A DNA stretch of 64,000 bases from positions 310,001 through 374,000 of the forward strand of contig CAWFGW010000007.1 of NCBI GenBank assembly GCA_963815495.1, read 5' to 3'. This DNA comes from CAWFGW01 sp963815495 (GTDB taxonomy: Bacteria > Bacteroidota > Bacteroidia > Cytophagales > JAAEPT01). The translations under genes were made by a program, and so were the position numbers. Position 1 is the first letter of the stretch. Every line of letters begins with the position of its first letter. The notes beneath the pieces were generated by a model, which was given only the letters and a program-made list of their open reading frames with translations, was not told the origin of the DNA and did no database searches. Shown piece after piece: positions 1-9,141 of this stretch.

Positions 1-1327
1 AAAGGGAAAAATAACCAAAACGTGTACCTCCAGAAGTATTACCATTTACAATACCTAAGGAGAAAACATCTTTTGAGTTCACTACCCGTTGAACAGCTCC
101 TCGCGGTATTTGGGCTTCAGTAAAAGATTTAAACATAGTCACCCATTCCCCACCAGTTCCTGGTACAGGTGTAAAATCAGCAGCAGTTATCAAAGTAGTG
201 TTTCCATTAATTGAAAAACCGTCTTCACTGCCTGAACGAATTAGAATTGACAAGAAAAAAGAAAGCCCAGTAGTCGAACTACGACCAAAACTCACTTGGT
301 CAGAACCAGCACAATTCAACGGAGGTAAAATAGCAGAACCTATCTCACAACCGAAACCTGTTATTTGGATCAAATAATAAGGTTTATTTCCTTTATAATA
401 ACTTGTAGAAGTGACTGTATCAATTAAAACTTGTCCGTTAAACAAAGTAGCTTTGTCGATCCCGTTTTTTTGAATTTGGGTATTATTTTGAGTCGCAACA
501 ATTATAACTAATTCCGGAGGGTTTAAGTTCGAGTCATTACTATTCACAATATACTCTTGACCGATAATGTTAGTCGGTACTAACTGATCTCCGTATAAGT
601 CGTAACAACCAAAACCTGTTGGTCGAACTGAGTCATCAGCATAGGTGACTGCCACAGGTTTGTCAGATGAAATAATTGTTCCAACTGGATGCAAAGCTGC
701 AGCGGTACCCGTTGCTCTACCTGAATATGATTGTCCTTTATTTAAAGTGATTTTAAAAGGAACCTTTGCTGCATGATTAAAGATTCCTACACTAGGAAGT
801 ATCCAGATAGTTGTATTATCTTCCGTGGCGACAATACTAAATTGGGAAAATGCATTAGTCTGTCCAGCGCCTGTGAATGGCTGATTAGGCCAAATATTTT
901 GCATAGGTACATAAAACTCAGTGCCTAGTGCATTATTAGATTTTAATGCAAAAATATCAGTATTGTTGGTTTCTATTACTTCATAATAAGCTGTTATATC
1001 TACATCGGATTCGATTAATAGACCTTTAGAAAGTATTTGATCAAATGGTCTTGTCTCTACATCATCAGCAAAACCAGCTAAACTTTGGACCACAGAGGAG
1101 TTAGCAGGCACATTCAATGTGAAATCAACTCCTCCAACATTTGCAGGTTGGTAAATTCTAACTGTAGCTGCTGAATCAAACGTTGAAATCCTTATTTCAG
1201 CCGCATCTCCACCAGTGTGAGATATTGTTACTTCTGGGGCAGCAAACCAAAAAGTTTTACCAATTTGTGCTTTTGAAACAAAAACAATAGATACCTGAAC
1301 AATAAGTAGAAGTAAAAGTTTTTTCAT
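1..1327 (-). CDS. secreted IgGFc-binding-like surface protein (3' end outside window)
   Basis: I translated this gene by eye from the ATG at 1327 to the window edge: about 442 codons in one open frame with no stop. It begins with a signal peptide (MKKLLLLLIVQVSIVFVSKAQ). The mature part starts IGKTFWFAAPE and contains phrases such as DVDITAYYEV, NNTDIFALKSNNALGTEF, FSQFSIVATEDNTTI, LHPVGTIISSDKPVAVTYAD and NSNDSNLNPPELVIIVATQNNT. This is the pattern of the IgGFc-binding N-terminal domain found at the start of large Bacteroidota surface proteins that usually end in a T9SS or gliding-motility C-terminal domain. That end is not in the window, so secretion by T9SS is an expectation only. It is divergent from the HNH gene on its right. 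Binding to IgG should not be inferred from the family name. Confidence 0.8.
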   Translation of the reverse strand, partial: MKKLLLLLIVQVSIVFVSKAQIGKTFWFAAPEVTISHTGGDAAEIRISTFDSAATVRIYQPANVGGVDFTLNVPANSSVVQSLAGFADDVETRPFDQILSKGLLIESDVDITAYYEVIETNNTDIFALKSNNALGTEFYVPMQNIWPNQPFTGAGQTNAFSQFSIVATEDNTTIWILPSVGIFNHAAKVPFKITLNKGQSYSGRATGTAAALHPVGTIISSDKPVAVTYADDSVRPTGFGCYDLYGDQLVPTNIIGQEYIVNSNDSNLNPPELVIIVATQNNTQIQKNGIDKATLFNGQVLIDTVTSTSYYKGNKPYYLIQITGFGCEIGSAILPPLNCAGSDQVSFGRSSTTGLSFFLSILIRSGSEDGFSINGNTTLITAADFTPVPGTGGEWVTMFKSFTEAQIPRGAVQRVVNSKDVFSLGIVNGNTSGGTRFGYFSL

Positions 1328-1535
1328 GCTAGCTAAATAATCTGTATAACAAACCTATACCTGCAAAAACAAAACTCACAGACATAGCACATAAATCAAA
1401 AATACTATTTTAAATCTTATTAGAAGGAAGAAATATGAATATTTTCTTTGACATCTACTTAACTACGACACCAAGTCATTTAAGTTTATTTTAATTTTTA
1501 TCGAATAAATCACCCTATTTAACCTCTATTTTACT

Positions 1536-1543
1536 TATGTTTG
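1536..1543 (+). promoter_or_regulatory. candidate Bacteroidota -7 promoter box for the HNH gene
   Basis: TATGTTTG fits the TAnnTTTG -7 consensus of Bacteroidota housekeeping promoters and lies 26 bases before the ATG at 1570. No clear TTTG -33 element was seen at the expected distance, so this is a motif match only. Confidence 0.4.
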
Positions 1544-1569
1544 TAGTGTTTTACCCAGCAAATTAAAAT

Positions 1570-2130
1570 ATGAATTTTTACTACTCTAATGAAAAATGGA
1601 AAGAAATTGATTTTTCCAGATTTAATCCTTTTTTAAAATATGCTATCTCTAACTATGGTCGTATAGTAAGTTATGTTGAAGATTTTAAAGAAGGCAATTT
1701 ACTTAAAGGAGGTGTCTTAGGAGGATATCCTATACTAAAAACACGTATGAATGGAGTTGACAGGACTATCTATCTCCATAAACTCGTAGCAGAATATTTT
1801 CTTGAAAAACCTAGTGAGGACCATCATTCTGTCATCCATCTGGATTTCAACAAAAAAAACAATCATACCTCAAACTTGAAATGGGCTACTAAAGTTGAGC
1901 TTGTTGCACATCATAAAAACAACCCTAATATCCTAGAGGCAAGAAAAAACAGCCCAAAACCACAAAAAGGACACAAACTCACATCAACAGACGTTATTCG
2001 AATAAAACGAATGATATCCAACCCAAAAAGAAAGACAAGAATGAAGCTAATCGCAAAACAATTTGGAATAAGTGAAATGCAGTTATACCGAATTAAATCG
2101 GGAGAAAACTGGGGACATATCAAAATTTAA
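1570..2130 (+). CDS. NUMOD4/HNH endonuclease-family protein
   Basis: The 186-residue protein has the NUMOD4 opening (WKEI then YAISNYGRIVSY, residues 10-36), followed by an HNH_3-type region (LHKLVAEYFLEKP, then VIHLDFNKKNNHTSNLKWAT, about residues 69-107). It ends in a basic helix-turn-helix segment (LTSTDVIRIKRMI... LIAKQFGISEMQLYRIKSG, about residues 137-181) that should bind DNA. NUMOD4/HNH proteins are typical of phage and homing endonucleases, but this gene interrupts nothing visible and no intron is seen. It stands alone between a secreted protein gene and the glucan cluster. It may be a free-standing mobile nuclease, or a domesticated DNA-binding protein of the kind common in Flavobacteria. 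Confidence 0.82.
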   Translation: MNFYYSNEKWKEIDFSRFNPFLKYAISNYGRIVSYVEDFKEGNLLKGGVLGGYPILKTRMNGVDRTIYLHKLVAEYFLEKPSEDHHSVIHLDFNKKNNHTSNLKWATKVELVAHHKNNPNILEARKNSPKPQKGHKLTSTDVIRIKRMISNPKRKTRMKLIAKQFGISEMQLYRIKSGENWGHIKI

Positions 2131-2137
2131 ATCAATA

Positions 2138-2171
2138 GAGCAAGACAATACTTATATTATTGAGCTTGCTC
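2138..2171. terminator. hairpin between convergent HNH and GH57 genes
   Basis: GAGCAAG at 2138-2144 pairs with CTTGCTC at 2165-2171, and an inner CAATA/TATTG stem extends the hairpin. It fills the 45-bp gap between two convergent stop codons. The T tract after it is weak, so termination in both directions is inferred from position. Confidence 0.45.
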
Positions 2172-2175
2172 ACTT

Positions 2176-3369
2176 TTATATTTCTACATCAAAACCTTCT
2201 TTCTCTAAAGTAATTTCTAAATCAGATAATGCATTCATATAATACATATATGCATCGTAAGGAGATGGGTAGGGACTAAAATAAGCATGAACTACTCCAT
2301 CCCCACTTTCTTTTGTACTCATATAGTAAAAATGATCTGAGGTTTGAAGTTTACGCCAAACATGCCATAAATCTAAATTTTTTGTCATTTTTATGTACTT
2401 CTCCAAATTAAACACCTTATCCAAAGCTTCTTTCTGCATTTCATTTCCCATCCAGGCTGATAAATCTCTTTCTGTATCAGCCCAAGAAATTGAATTATGC
2501 ACGTCATAAATATCTTTAACTTTATTTTTTTTTATTACCTCAGACGGAGTACAAAATTTCAATCCTCGTTCAAGGACTTTTGCAGGCAAAGAAGACCAAA
2601 ACTTAAAAATACCAGTTTCTTCCCATTTATGCTCTCCTATGGTCTCATAATCAATAAAAATATTAACAACATCTCCATCTTGTCTACTTAACCAATCAGC
2701 ATATTTATCTGCTGTAAGAGGATGTTCTGTCCATGATTCATCTCCAAAACGAAAAGCAACATCATCTGACAGTTTATGATTTTTAAGTAAAGTTTTAATT
2801 CTTATCGCATTGGGTGCTTGGTATAATTGATTTGGAGTTCTTCCGTTGAGGTACCAGTCGACCCCTTCACTCAAAATCCCATCATACCCCATGTCTTCCA
2901 CGTACTTTGCTAATTCGTTATTATAAATAAGCTCTGTATTACGAAACACTTTGGGTTGAACTCCGAAATGTCTAAAAATTCTTTGTTGATGCGATTCAAC
3001 TTGTTTTTTAAAATCTTCTTTTGAATAAACAGAAGCTAACGAGTGATAATAGGTTTCAGCTAAAAACTCCACTTTACCTGTTTCGGCCAGTCGTTTAAAG
3101 GACTCTAAGACATCCCATCGGTGATTTTCTAGCTGCTCAATAAAGACGCCACTTAATGAATAAGTAATTTTAAACTTCCCCTTCGTTTCTTTAATCAAAC
3201 GAAGCATCATTTCATTGGCTTTTAAATAGCATTTACTGGAAACGCGGTCTAAAACTTCTTTATTAAGTATATCATTTTCATAAAATGGGTCACGACCAAT
3301 TTCAAAAAAAGTATACGGTTTTAATCTATTAGGCTGGTGTACCTGAAAGTAAATGCAAACATCTGCCAT
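2176..3369 (-). CDS. glycoside hydrolase family 57 protein (alpha-amylase-like)
   Basis: The 397-residue protein shows the GH57 conserved regions in order: YFQVHQP near the N-terminus, VEFLAETYYHS (about 100-110), FRNTELIYNNE (142-152) and FIDYETIGEHKW (238-249). E146 and D240 sit where the GH57 nucleophile and acid/base are expected, so the enzyme should be active, unlike the amylase-like GH57 proteins that have lost these residues. It has no signal peptide, so it acts in the cytoplasm on alpha-glucan. It lies 10 bp downstream of the glycosyltransferase on the same strand. The GT plus GH57 pair is a common Bacteroidota arrangement for glycogen-type polymer metabolism. Whether it hydrolyses, branches or transfers glucan cannot be decided from sequence alone. 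Confidence 0.9.
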   Translation of the reverse strand: MADVCIYFQVHQPNRLKPYTFFEIGRDPFYENDILNKEVLDRVSSKCYLKANEMMLRLIKETKGKFKITYSLSGVFIEQLENHRWDVLESFKRLAETGKVEFLAETYYHSLASVYSKEDFKKQVESHQQRIFRHFGVQPKVFRNTELIYNNELAKYVEDMGYDGILSEGVDWYLNGRTPNQLYQAPNAIRIKTLLKNHKLSDDVAFRFGDESWTEHPLTADKYADWLSRQDGDVVNIFIDYETIGEHKWEETGIFKFWSSLPAKVLERGLKFCTPSEVIKKNKVKDIYDVHNSISWADTERDLSAWMGNEMQKEALDKVFNLEKYIKMTKNLDLWHVWRKLQTSDHFYYMSTKESGDGVVHAYFSPYPSPYDAYMYYMNALSDLEITLEKEGFDVEI

Positions 3370-3379
3370 TGACTCAATT

Positions 3380-4672
3380 TTACTTGTTTAAATGAGTATT
3401 GAATATATCAACAATTTTGATAGCAGCAGCATCCCATGTTAATTTTTTTAAATCTTCGAAACCAGCTTTTACAACTTTATCTTTTAGTTTTTCATCTTCA
3501 ATCAAGTCTACAATGTGTTGAGCCATTAATTCCACATCCCAAAAATCTGCTTGTAAAGCACCATGTAACACTTCTGCTACCCCCGACTGTTTAGAAATCA
3601 CTGCTGGAATTCCAAACTGTGCTGCTTCCAATGCTGACAAACCAAATGGTTCAGAAACGGAAGGCATGCAATAAACGTCCGTCATTGAAAGTAAGTCATT
3701 CACTTTTTGCTTATTTAAAAAACCAGTAAAATGAAACTTATCCCCTACATGTTTATATGCACCATTTTCAATTAATTTTTTCATTTGATCACCCGTTCCT
3801 GCCATTACGAAATGAACATGATGATTTTTTGCTAATACTTTTGAAGCAATGTCTAAGAAAAATTCAGGACCTTTTTGTTCTGTTAAACGTCCTAAAAATA
3901 ACACTAATGAACCTGGAAAAGATTTATCTTGCTTAAATGGTTCAACTTCTAAAGCACCATTATGTACTGGGAATATTTTGGCGGGGTCAATACCAAAATG
4001 TCTTGTACAAATTGTTCCTGTATAAGCACTCACAGGTAATACCATATCCGCCTGTTCCATGCCATATTTTTCTACATCATACAACCAACCTCTTGAATCT
4101 GGGCCGCTTCGGTCATAACTAAGTGAATGCACATGTACCGCTAACGGTTTACCGGTTAATTTTTTCACTTCTATACCCGCTAAAAAAGTCATCCAGTCAT
4201 GGGCGTGTATCACGTCAAAGTCTTTTGTTAATGCAATTCGGGCAGCATACTTAGCAAATTGAACCACTTTACTTATCACATCAGAACCATATAGTTCTTC
4301 CGCCTTAAAGGTATCCAATTCTTCTTTACTTACATTTTCTAAAAAAGATTGGAATTGCTTTTTATCAAACTTTGTTTTTCGATTTTCTTCTGTGGAATAA
4401 GGTAATAATTCTGTCTCAATAAAATCTACATTTTCTAAAAAAGCGTAGTTACTGGTAGTAACTGAAGATTTAATTTCTTCAATTCGTACATTGTTCAATC
4501 CGATTAACTCAACATTGTCAACTACAAAATTTGGATCAGATTTAGGTAATATCACCGATATATCTGCAATTTTTGACAAAGATTTCGCCATACCTAAACA
4601 AGCGATACCTAATCCTCCGTTAATTACGGGGGGAAATTCCCACCCAAGCATCAATATTTTTAGCTTACTCAT
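3380..4672 (-). CDS. GT4-type glycosyltransferase, glycogen-synthase-like
   Basis: The 430-residue protein has a GT-B fold pattern. The N-terminal glycine loop (INGGLGIA, residues 17-24) resembles the KxGGL loop of starch/glycogen synthases. HAHDW lies at 156-160, the start of the second Rossmann domain is VLFLGRLTEQKG, and a retaining EX7E motif is at 341-349 (EPFGLSALE). It is upstream of and 10 bp from GH57, and divergent from the GH31 alpha-glucosidase. I infer a role in making or remodelling intracellular alpha-glucan. Donor specificity (UDP- or ADP-glucose) and the exact product are not visible. Confidence 0.87.
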   Translation of the reverse strand: MSKLKILMLGWEFPPVINGGLGIACLGMAKSLSKIADISVILPKSDPNFVVDNVELIGLNNVRIEEIKSSVTTSNYAFLENVDFIETELLPYSTEENRKTKFDKKQFQSFLENVSKEELDTFKAEELYGSDVISKVVQFAKYAARIALTKDFDVIHAHDWMTFLAGIEVKKLTGKPLAVHVHSLSYDRSGPDSRGWLYDVEKYGMEQADMVLPVSAYTGTICTRHFGIDPAKIFPVHNGALEVEPFKQDKSFPGSLVLFLGRLTEQKGPEFFLDIASKVLAKNHHVHFVMAGTGDQMKKLIENGAYKHVGDKFHFTGFLNKQKVNDLLSMTDVYCMPSVSEPFGLSALEAAQFGIPAVISKQSGVAEVLHGALQADFWDVELMAQHIVDLIEDEKLKDKVVKAGFEDLKKLTWDAAAIKIVDIFNTHLNK

Positions 4673-4837
4673 CTTAGCTTTTATTTATAATCTTTTTTTT
4701 TCTTATCTGCGTGATACAAATGTCAAGATTAATTTTTAATATCAAAGAGCAAATGCATTAAAAAAACAAGCATAGGTATTTTTTGCTGATGATGTAATTT
4801 TTAACTCATAAATGTTAAGTTTTTACATCCAAAAAAC

Positions 4838-4845
4838 TATGTTTG
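4838..4845 (+). promoter_or_regulatory. candidate Bacteroidota -7 promoter box for GH31
   Basis: TATGTTTG matches TAnnTTTG and lies 22 bases before the GH31 ATG, in the 195-bp divergent region between the glycosyltransferase and GH31 genes. Transcription would then start only about ten bases before the start codon, giving a short leader. Confidence 0.4.
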
Positions 4846-4867
4846 TAAAACACCTAAAATTACGCAT

Positions 4868-7258
4868 ATGGATACTTTTCAAGGCAATTACATGGAAAAT
4901 GACTTGAAGGAAAAACGAGAAGAGCTTTTTCCGGGTAAAGTCACAAAATGGGAGCATAATAATAATACTCTACGGTTTTTTACAGATAAAGACATTGAAT
5001 TACGAGTTTATATCATCTCAGACCGAATTCTTCGATTTCGATTTATTACGGAAACACCTGAGCCAGCTGACTTTTCATATGCTATTTCGGAATATAATAA
5101 TTGGGAATTAAACCCTTATGAGGTAAAGGACAAAGATGACCATGTTCGTATCACCACCAATCGTTTAATTTGCACCATCAGCAAAACAAACGCAATCACT
5201 CGGATTTTGGACAAATCAGGCAATGTGTTGTGCGAAGATGAAAAAGGTTTTCACTGGGAATATCATAAAGAGAGTTGCGGAGATATTGTAATCAACTCTA
5301 AACGGCTATTAGCTGGAGAACATTTTTATGGCTTGGGCGATAAACCCTGTAGCTTAGACTTAAGAGGGAAAAGACTGCAGAACTGGGGTTCTGACACCTA
5401 TGGTTATGGTCGTAAGACGGATCCATTGTATAAAAACATACCTTTTTACTTATCCTTACACAAGAAAATTGCTTATGGTATTTTCTTTGACAATTCATTT
5501 AGAAGTTTTTTTGATTTTGGTAGCGAAAGGGGCGACATAACTAGTTTTTGGGCACACGGAGGTGAAATGAATTATTATTTCATTTATGGTCCTGAATTAG
5601 AAACTGTGACACAAGATTATACACACCTTACTGGTAAACCAGAGCTCCCTCCAATGTGGGCTTTAGGCTATCACCAATGTAAGTGGAGCTACTATCCTGA
5701 AAGTAAGGTTAGAGAGATTTGTAACGAATTTCGTAAAAATAAAATCCCAATAGATGCCATTTATCTTGACATTGACTACATGGATGGCTTCCGATGCTTC
5801 ACTTGGAGTAAAGATTATTTTCCCGATCACAAAAAAATGGTGAAAGATTTAGCAAACGATGGTTTTAAAACTGTAGTCATTATTGATCCTGGAATTAAAA
5901 TTGACAAAAACTATAGCGTTTACCAAGAAGGAATCAAGAACGACTACTTTTGTAAACGTACAGATGGCCCTTTGATGAAAGGATCGGTATGGCCAGGATT
6001 ATGTAATTTTCCTGACTATACTAAACCAGAAGTTAGAACATGGTGGGCTGATTTATTTAAAGGGTTAATAGCCGAAGATGGTATCCGGGGAGTTTGGAAT
6101 GACATGAACGAACCAGCCGTATTTGAAGAAGGTACTTTCCCAGATGACGTGCGACATGATTATGATGGAAACCCTTGTTCGCACCGAAAAGCACATAATG
6201 TGTACGGCATGCAAATGGCTCGTGCGACTTATGATGGCGTAAAAAAATTCGCGTACCCTAACAGACCATTTATCATTACGCGTTCTGGTTATGCAGGTAT
6301 GCAGCGTTATTCTTCTGTATGGACCGGTGATAATGTCGCCAGCTGGGAACACCTAAAAATTGCCAACACACAATGTCAACGATTAAGTATCTCCGGAATT
6401 TCATTTGCGGGTTCTGACATTGGAGGATTTATTGAAGAACCTAATGGTGAATTGTATGTTCGATGGCTACAAATGGCTGTTTTTCATCCATTCTGCCGTA
6501 CCCACTCTTCTGGAGACCACGGTGATCAAGAGCCATGGTCTTTTGGTGAAGAATATATGGATTTAGCTCGTCAAGCGATTGTGCTTCGCTATAAAATCCT
6601 TCCTTATATCTATACAAGCTTTTGGCAATATGTTACTCGCGGAACTCCTATGCTAAAGCCACTTAGCTACATCGCTCAAGATGACAGCGAAACCTATTAC
6701 AGAATGGAAGAATTTGGTTTAGGTGACCACCTGTTTATCTGCCCCATTTCTGAATCAAAGGTGGAAGGTCGATGGTTATACCTTCCAGAAGGACAGTGGT
6801 ATCTGTACTGGGATGATACTTTGTATAATGGTAGAGATGAAGTTTGGGCAAATGCACCAATGAATCAGTTCCCATTTTTCATCAAAGCAGGTGCGGTTGT
6901 CTCCCATTATCCTGAAATACAATATGTAGGTGAAAAGGTAATTGAAGAACTTATTTTGCATGTATATTATATCAATGGCACTGAAAAAAGTGAACTTTAT
7001 GAAGATGCTGGCGATGGGTATGGTTACGAAAAAGGTGAATGGAATTTAAAAACATTTACAGTTACTGGTACAGAGAAAACCCTTGAGGTAGCTCAATCAA
7101 AAGAAGGAAAATATACACCAAGTTACAACACGTATAAAGTTATTTTCCATGGTTTACCTGAGGCTATAAAAAGTATTGAGGTGGATGGCGAACGTAAGAA
7201 ATTAAATAACAACGCTGTAATTGCCAATGTTGGTTTTGCATTAATTACATTAAAGTAA
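4868..7258 (+). CDS. glycoside hydrolase family 31 alpha-glucosidase
   Basis: The 796-residue enzyme carries the GH31 signature WNDMNEP with the nucleophile at D412, and the acid/base in WTGDNVASWEHL at D488. It is followed by FAGSDIGGF and by FHPFCRTHSS. The N-terminal beta-sandwich includes EHFYGLGDKPCSLDLRG. No signal peptide is evident, so it is probably cytoplasmic and releases glucose from the ends of alpha-glucans or maltodextrins. An internal ATG eight codons downstream (MENDLKEK) is an alternative start. The gene is divergent from the GT4/GH57 pair, and together the three look like a small alpha-glucan storage or use module. Confidence 0.94.
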   Translation: MDTFQGNYMENDLKEKREELFPGKVTKWEHNNNTLRFFTDKDIELRVYIISDRILRFRFITETPEPADFSYAISEYNNWELNPYEVKDKDDHVRITTNRLICTISKTNAITRILDKSGNVLCEDEKGFHWEYHKESCGDIVINSKRLLAGEHFYGLGDKPCSLDLRGKRLQNWGSDTYGYGRKTDPLYKNIPFYLSLHKKIAYGIFFDNSFRSFFDFGSERGDITSFWAHGGEMNYYFIYGPELETVTQDYTHLTGKPELPPMWALGYHQCKWSYYPESKVREICNEFRKNKIPIDAIYLDIDYMDGFRCFTWSKDYFPDHKKMVKDLANDGFKTVVIIDPGIKIDKNYSVYQEGIKNDYFCKRTDGPLMKGSVWPGLCNFPDYTKPEVRTWWADLFKGLIAEDGIRGVWNDMNEPAVFEEGTFPDDVRHDYDGNPCSHRKAHNVYGMQMARATYDGVKKFAYPNRPFIITRSGYAGMQRYSSVWTGDNVASWEHLKIANTQCQRLSISGISFAGSDIGGFIEEPNGELYVRWLQMAVFHPFCRTHSSGDHGDQEPWSFGEEYMDLARQAIVLRYKILPYIYTSFWQYVTRGTPMLKPLSYIAQDDSETYYRMEEFGLGDHLFICPISESKVEGRWLYLPEGQWYLYWDDTLYNGRDEVWANAPMNQFPFFIKAGAVVSHYPEIQYVGEKVIEELILHVYYINGTEKSELYEDAGDGYGYEKGEWNLKTFTVTGTEKTLEVAQSKEGKYTPSYNTYKVIFHGLPEAIKSIEVDGERKKLNNNAVIANVGFALITLK

Positions 7259-7264
7259 ATTAAA

Positions 7265-7993
7265 TTAACTTTGAGGAGTTGAGTTTTTCAACTCCTCATT
7301 TATCACATTAAACACTTTTTCTCTCAACGCTTCTGCAGTACAACAAAACGGTGAAATAGGGGAATGATAAACCACTTCAATCTTTCGCCATCGCATCAAA
7401 AATTCACCATCATCTGGTAAGAACAACCAATTATATTTTATTGTTATAGGAACGACCTCAACCCCTGTTTCTACAGCTAATTTGAAGGCACCAATTTTAA
7501 AGCCAGACAATGTTGGTGCCTGATCAGTTTTTATTCCCCCTTCAGGAAATAAGATTAAGCTTCTCCCCTCCTTTAGAGCCAATACTGAATTTTTATAAGC
7601 TCTAATACGACTTTGTACATTTTTACGATCTACTGGCAGATGAAGCTTGCGAAACAAATAACCGAACAGAGGAATTTTCTCTAACTCACTCATTCCTACA
7701 AACTGTACATAGGTGGGTGTGCGAGCTAAACTTGGAATATCAAAATAAGAAAAGTGGTTGGGGCAAAAGATGTAATTGTTGGTTGTATCAAGTGATTGCT
7801 CATAGTAAGCTTTAAAAGGTAAAAACGTTAAAGGAAACACGATATAAGACCAGAGCTTATTTAAGGTACTTACATACTTATTACACGCTTTAATTTGAGC
7901 GATAAGAAAAAAAAAAGGACTTAACAATAGAAAAGCAATCACAAAAATGAGCGCAAAATAGCCTGTATACATTCGCTGAAGTAACCTCACCAT
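7265..7993 (-). CDS. 1-acyl-sn-glycerol-3-phosphate acyltransferase-like protein
   Basis: The protein of about 242 residues has one strong N-terminal membrane segment (YFALIFVIAFLLLSPFFFLIA), the acyltransferase HX4D motif (NHFSYFD), and FPEGG further on, which is the PlsC-family order. The frame stays open upstream to 8077, but that would overlap ung by 80 bases. The ATG at 7993 lies 4 bases after the ung stop and gives a normal PlsC start (MVRLLQRMYTG), so I chose it. It should acylate lysophosphatidic acid or a similar lipid at the inner membrane. It probably shares a transcript with ung. It is convergent with GH31. Confidence 0.88.
   Translation of the reverse strand: MVRLLQRMYTGYFALIFVIAFLLLSPFFFLIAQIKACNKYVSTLNKLWSYIVFPLTFLPFKAYYEQSLDTTNNYIFCPNHFSYFDIPSLARTPTYVQFVGMSELEKIPLFGYLFRKLHLPVDRKNVQSRIRAYKNSVLALKEGRSLILFPEGGIKTDQAPTLSGFKIGAFKLAVETGVEVVPITIKYNWLFLPDDGEFLMRWRKIEVVYHSPISPFCCTAEALREKVFNVINEELKNSTPQS
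7268..7300. terminator. hairpin between GH31 and the acyltransferase gene
   Basis: GAGGAGTTGA (7273-7282) pairs perfectly with TCAACTCCTC (7288-7297). It lies 14 bases after the GH31 stop, inside the last codons of the convergent acyltransferase. It is followed by a weak ATTTAT tract. It is likely to act on GH31 transcripts. Confidence 0.45.
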
Positions 7994-7997
7994 ATTT

Positions 7998-8669
7998 TTA
8001 CCACTTAATTGGTTTTTGACCGGTTGCTTCCAAATAAGCGTTCGTTTTGGAAAATGGTTTTGAATTCCAAAAACCATTATAGGCTGATAAAGGCGAGGGG
8101 TGTGCTGACTTTAATACACAATGTTTCGATGCATCAATTATTTGGCCTTTCTTCTGTGCATAACCTCCCCACAAAATGAAAACTATTTTTTCTTTTTGAT
8201 CTGACACCTTTTTTATCACCGCATCAGTAAATTGCTCCCATCCTTTTTTCTGATGTGATCCCGCCTTATGTGCTTCTACCGTTAAGGTGGCATTTAACAT
8301 CAACACGCCCTGACTAGCCCATCGTTCTAGGTTTCCAGATTTTGGGATTGGAATTCCCAAATCAGCATGTAATTCTTTAAAGATATTTTTGAGTGATGGA
8401 GGAAAAGGCACACCATCATTAACAGAAAAACACAAACCATTGGCTTGACCTGGCCCATGATAAGGATCTTGCCCTAGAATCACAACTTTGACTTTGTCAA
8501 ATGGACATTTTTCGAACGCATTAAAAATATTTTTACCCAGAGGATAAATTGTCAGATTAGCATACGCTTGTTTCACAAAATGAGTCAATGATTCGAAATA
8601 GGGCTTATTAAACTCTTCGTTCAATTGTGCCTTCCATGTCTGTTCTATCTTTACATTCATCATATTCAA
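7998..8669 (-). CDS. ung: uracil-DNA glycosylase (family 1)
   Basis: The 223-residue protein matches family 1 UDG throughout. The water-activating loop is GQDPYHGPGQANGLCFSV (about residues 62-79), and the C-terminal catalytic/minor-groove loop is HPSPLSA. It removes uracil from DNA to start base-excision repair. ATG codons at positions 1, 3 and 4 of the frame (MNMMNVKIEQTW) make the exact start uncertain by a few residues. The acyltransferase gene follows within 4 bases. Confidence 0.97.
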   Translation of the reverse strand: MNMMNVKIEQTWKAQLNEEFNKPYFESLTHFVKQAYANLTIYPLGKNIFNAFEKCPFDKVKVVILGQDPYHGPGQANGLCFSVNDGVPFPPSLKNIFKELHADLGIPIPKSGNLERWASQGVLMLNATLTVEAHKAGSHQKKGWEQFTDAVIKKVSDQKEKIVFILWGGYAQKKGQIIDASKHCVLKSAHPSPLSAYNGFWNSKPFSKTNAYLEATGQKPIKW

Positions 8670-8734
8670 ACAATTAGAATAAAAATACGGTTATCTGTAT
8701 ACAATCAATAATTGAATAGTTTATATTTACGATA

Positions 8735-9121
8735 ATGGTTACTGAAATTACTAAAGGTGTTAAAGTAAGCGTTAGTACGCAATTCAAACAGGAGTATAGC
8801 AGCCCCATGCAATACCACTATGTTTTTACGTACAAGATCCATATTGAAAATCAAAGTGACTACTCTATTCAACTTTTAAGTCGAAGATGGTTTATTTTCG
8901 ATTCAAACGGAACAGTAAAAGAAGTTGAAGGTGAAGGTGTTGTTGGTCAACAACCGCTATTGGAGCCTGGAGAGACTCACGAGTACATTTCAGGATGTAA
9001 CTTAAAAACTGGTGTTGGTAAAATGCATGGCGAATATACCTTTGAACGACTAGTAGACGGTAAACATTTTCAGGTAGCCATTCCCGAGTTTACTATGATT
9101 GTTCCTTTCAAATTAAACTAA
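8735..9121 (+). CDS. apaG: ApaG family protein
   Basis: The 128-residue protein is a full-length ApaG domain: GVKVSVSTQFKQEYSSP, the YKIHIENQSDYSIQLLSRRW core, GEGVVGQQPLLEPGE, and a C-terminal VAIPEFTMIVPF. ApaG is a single immunoglobulin-like beta-sandwich linked genetically to cobalt/magnesium efflux and diadenosine polyphosphate levels in enterobacteria. Its biochemical role remains unclear. It is divergent from ung and 20 bases upstream of the broken methyltransferase gene. Confidence 0.92.
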   Translation: MVTEITKGVKVSVSTQFKQEYSSPMQYHYVFTYKIHIENQSDYSIQLLSRRWFIFDSNGTVKEVEGEGVVGQQPLLEPGETHEYISGCNLKTGVGKMHGEYTFERLVDGKHFQVAIPEFTMIVPFKLN

Positions 9122-9141
9122 AAGTTGTTTTTCAATATTCT

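Noticed and set aside
7994..8077. Longer N-terminus for the acyltransferase
   Set aside because: It would overlap ung by 80 bases and adds residues that are simply ung codons in another frame. The ATG at 7993 fits the family start.
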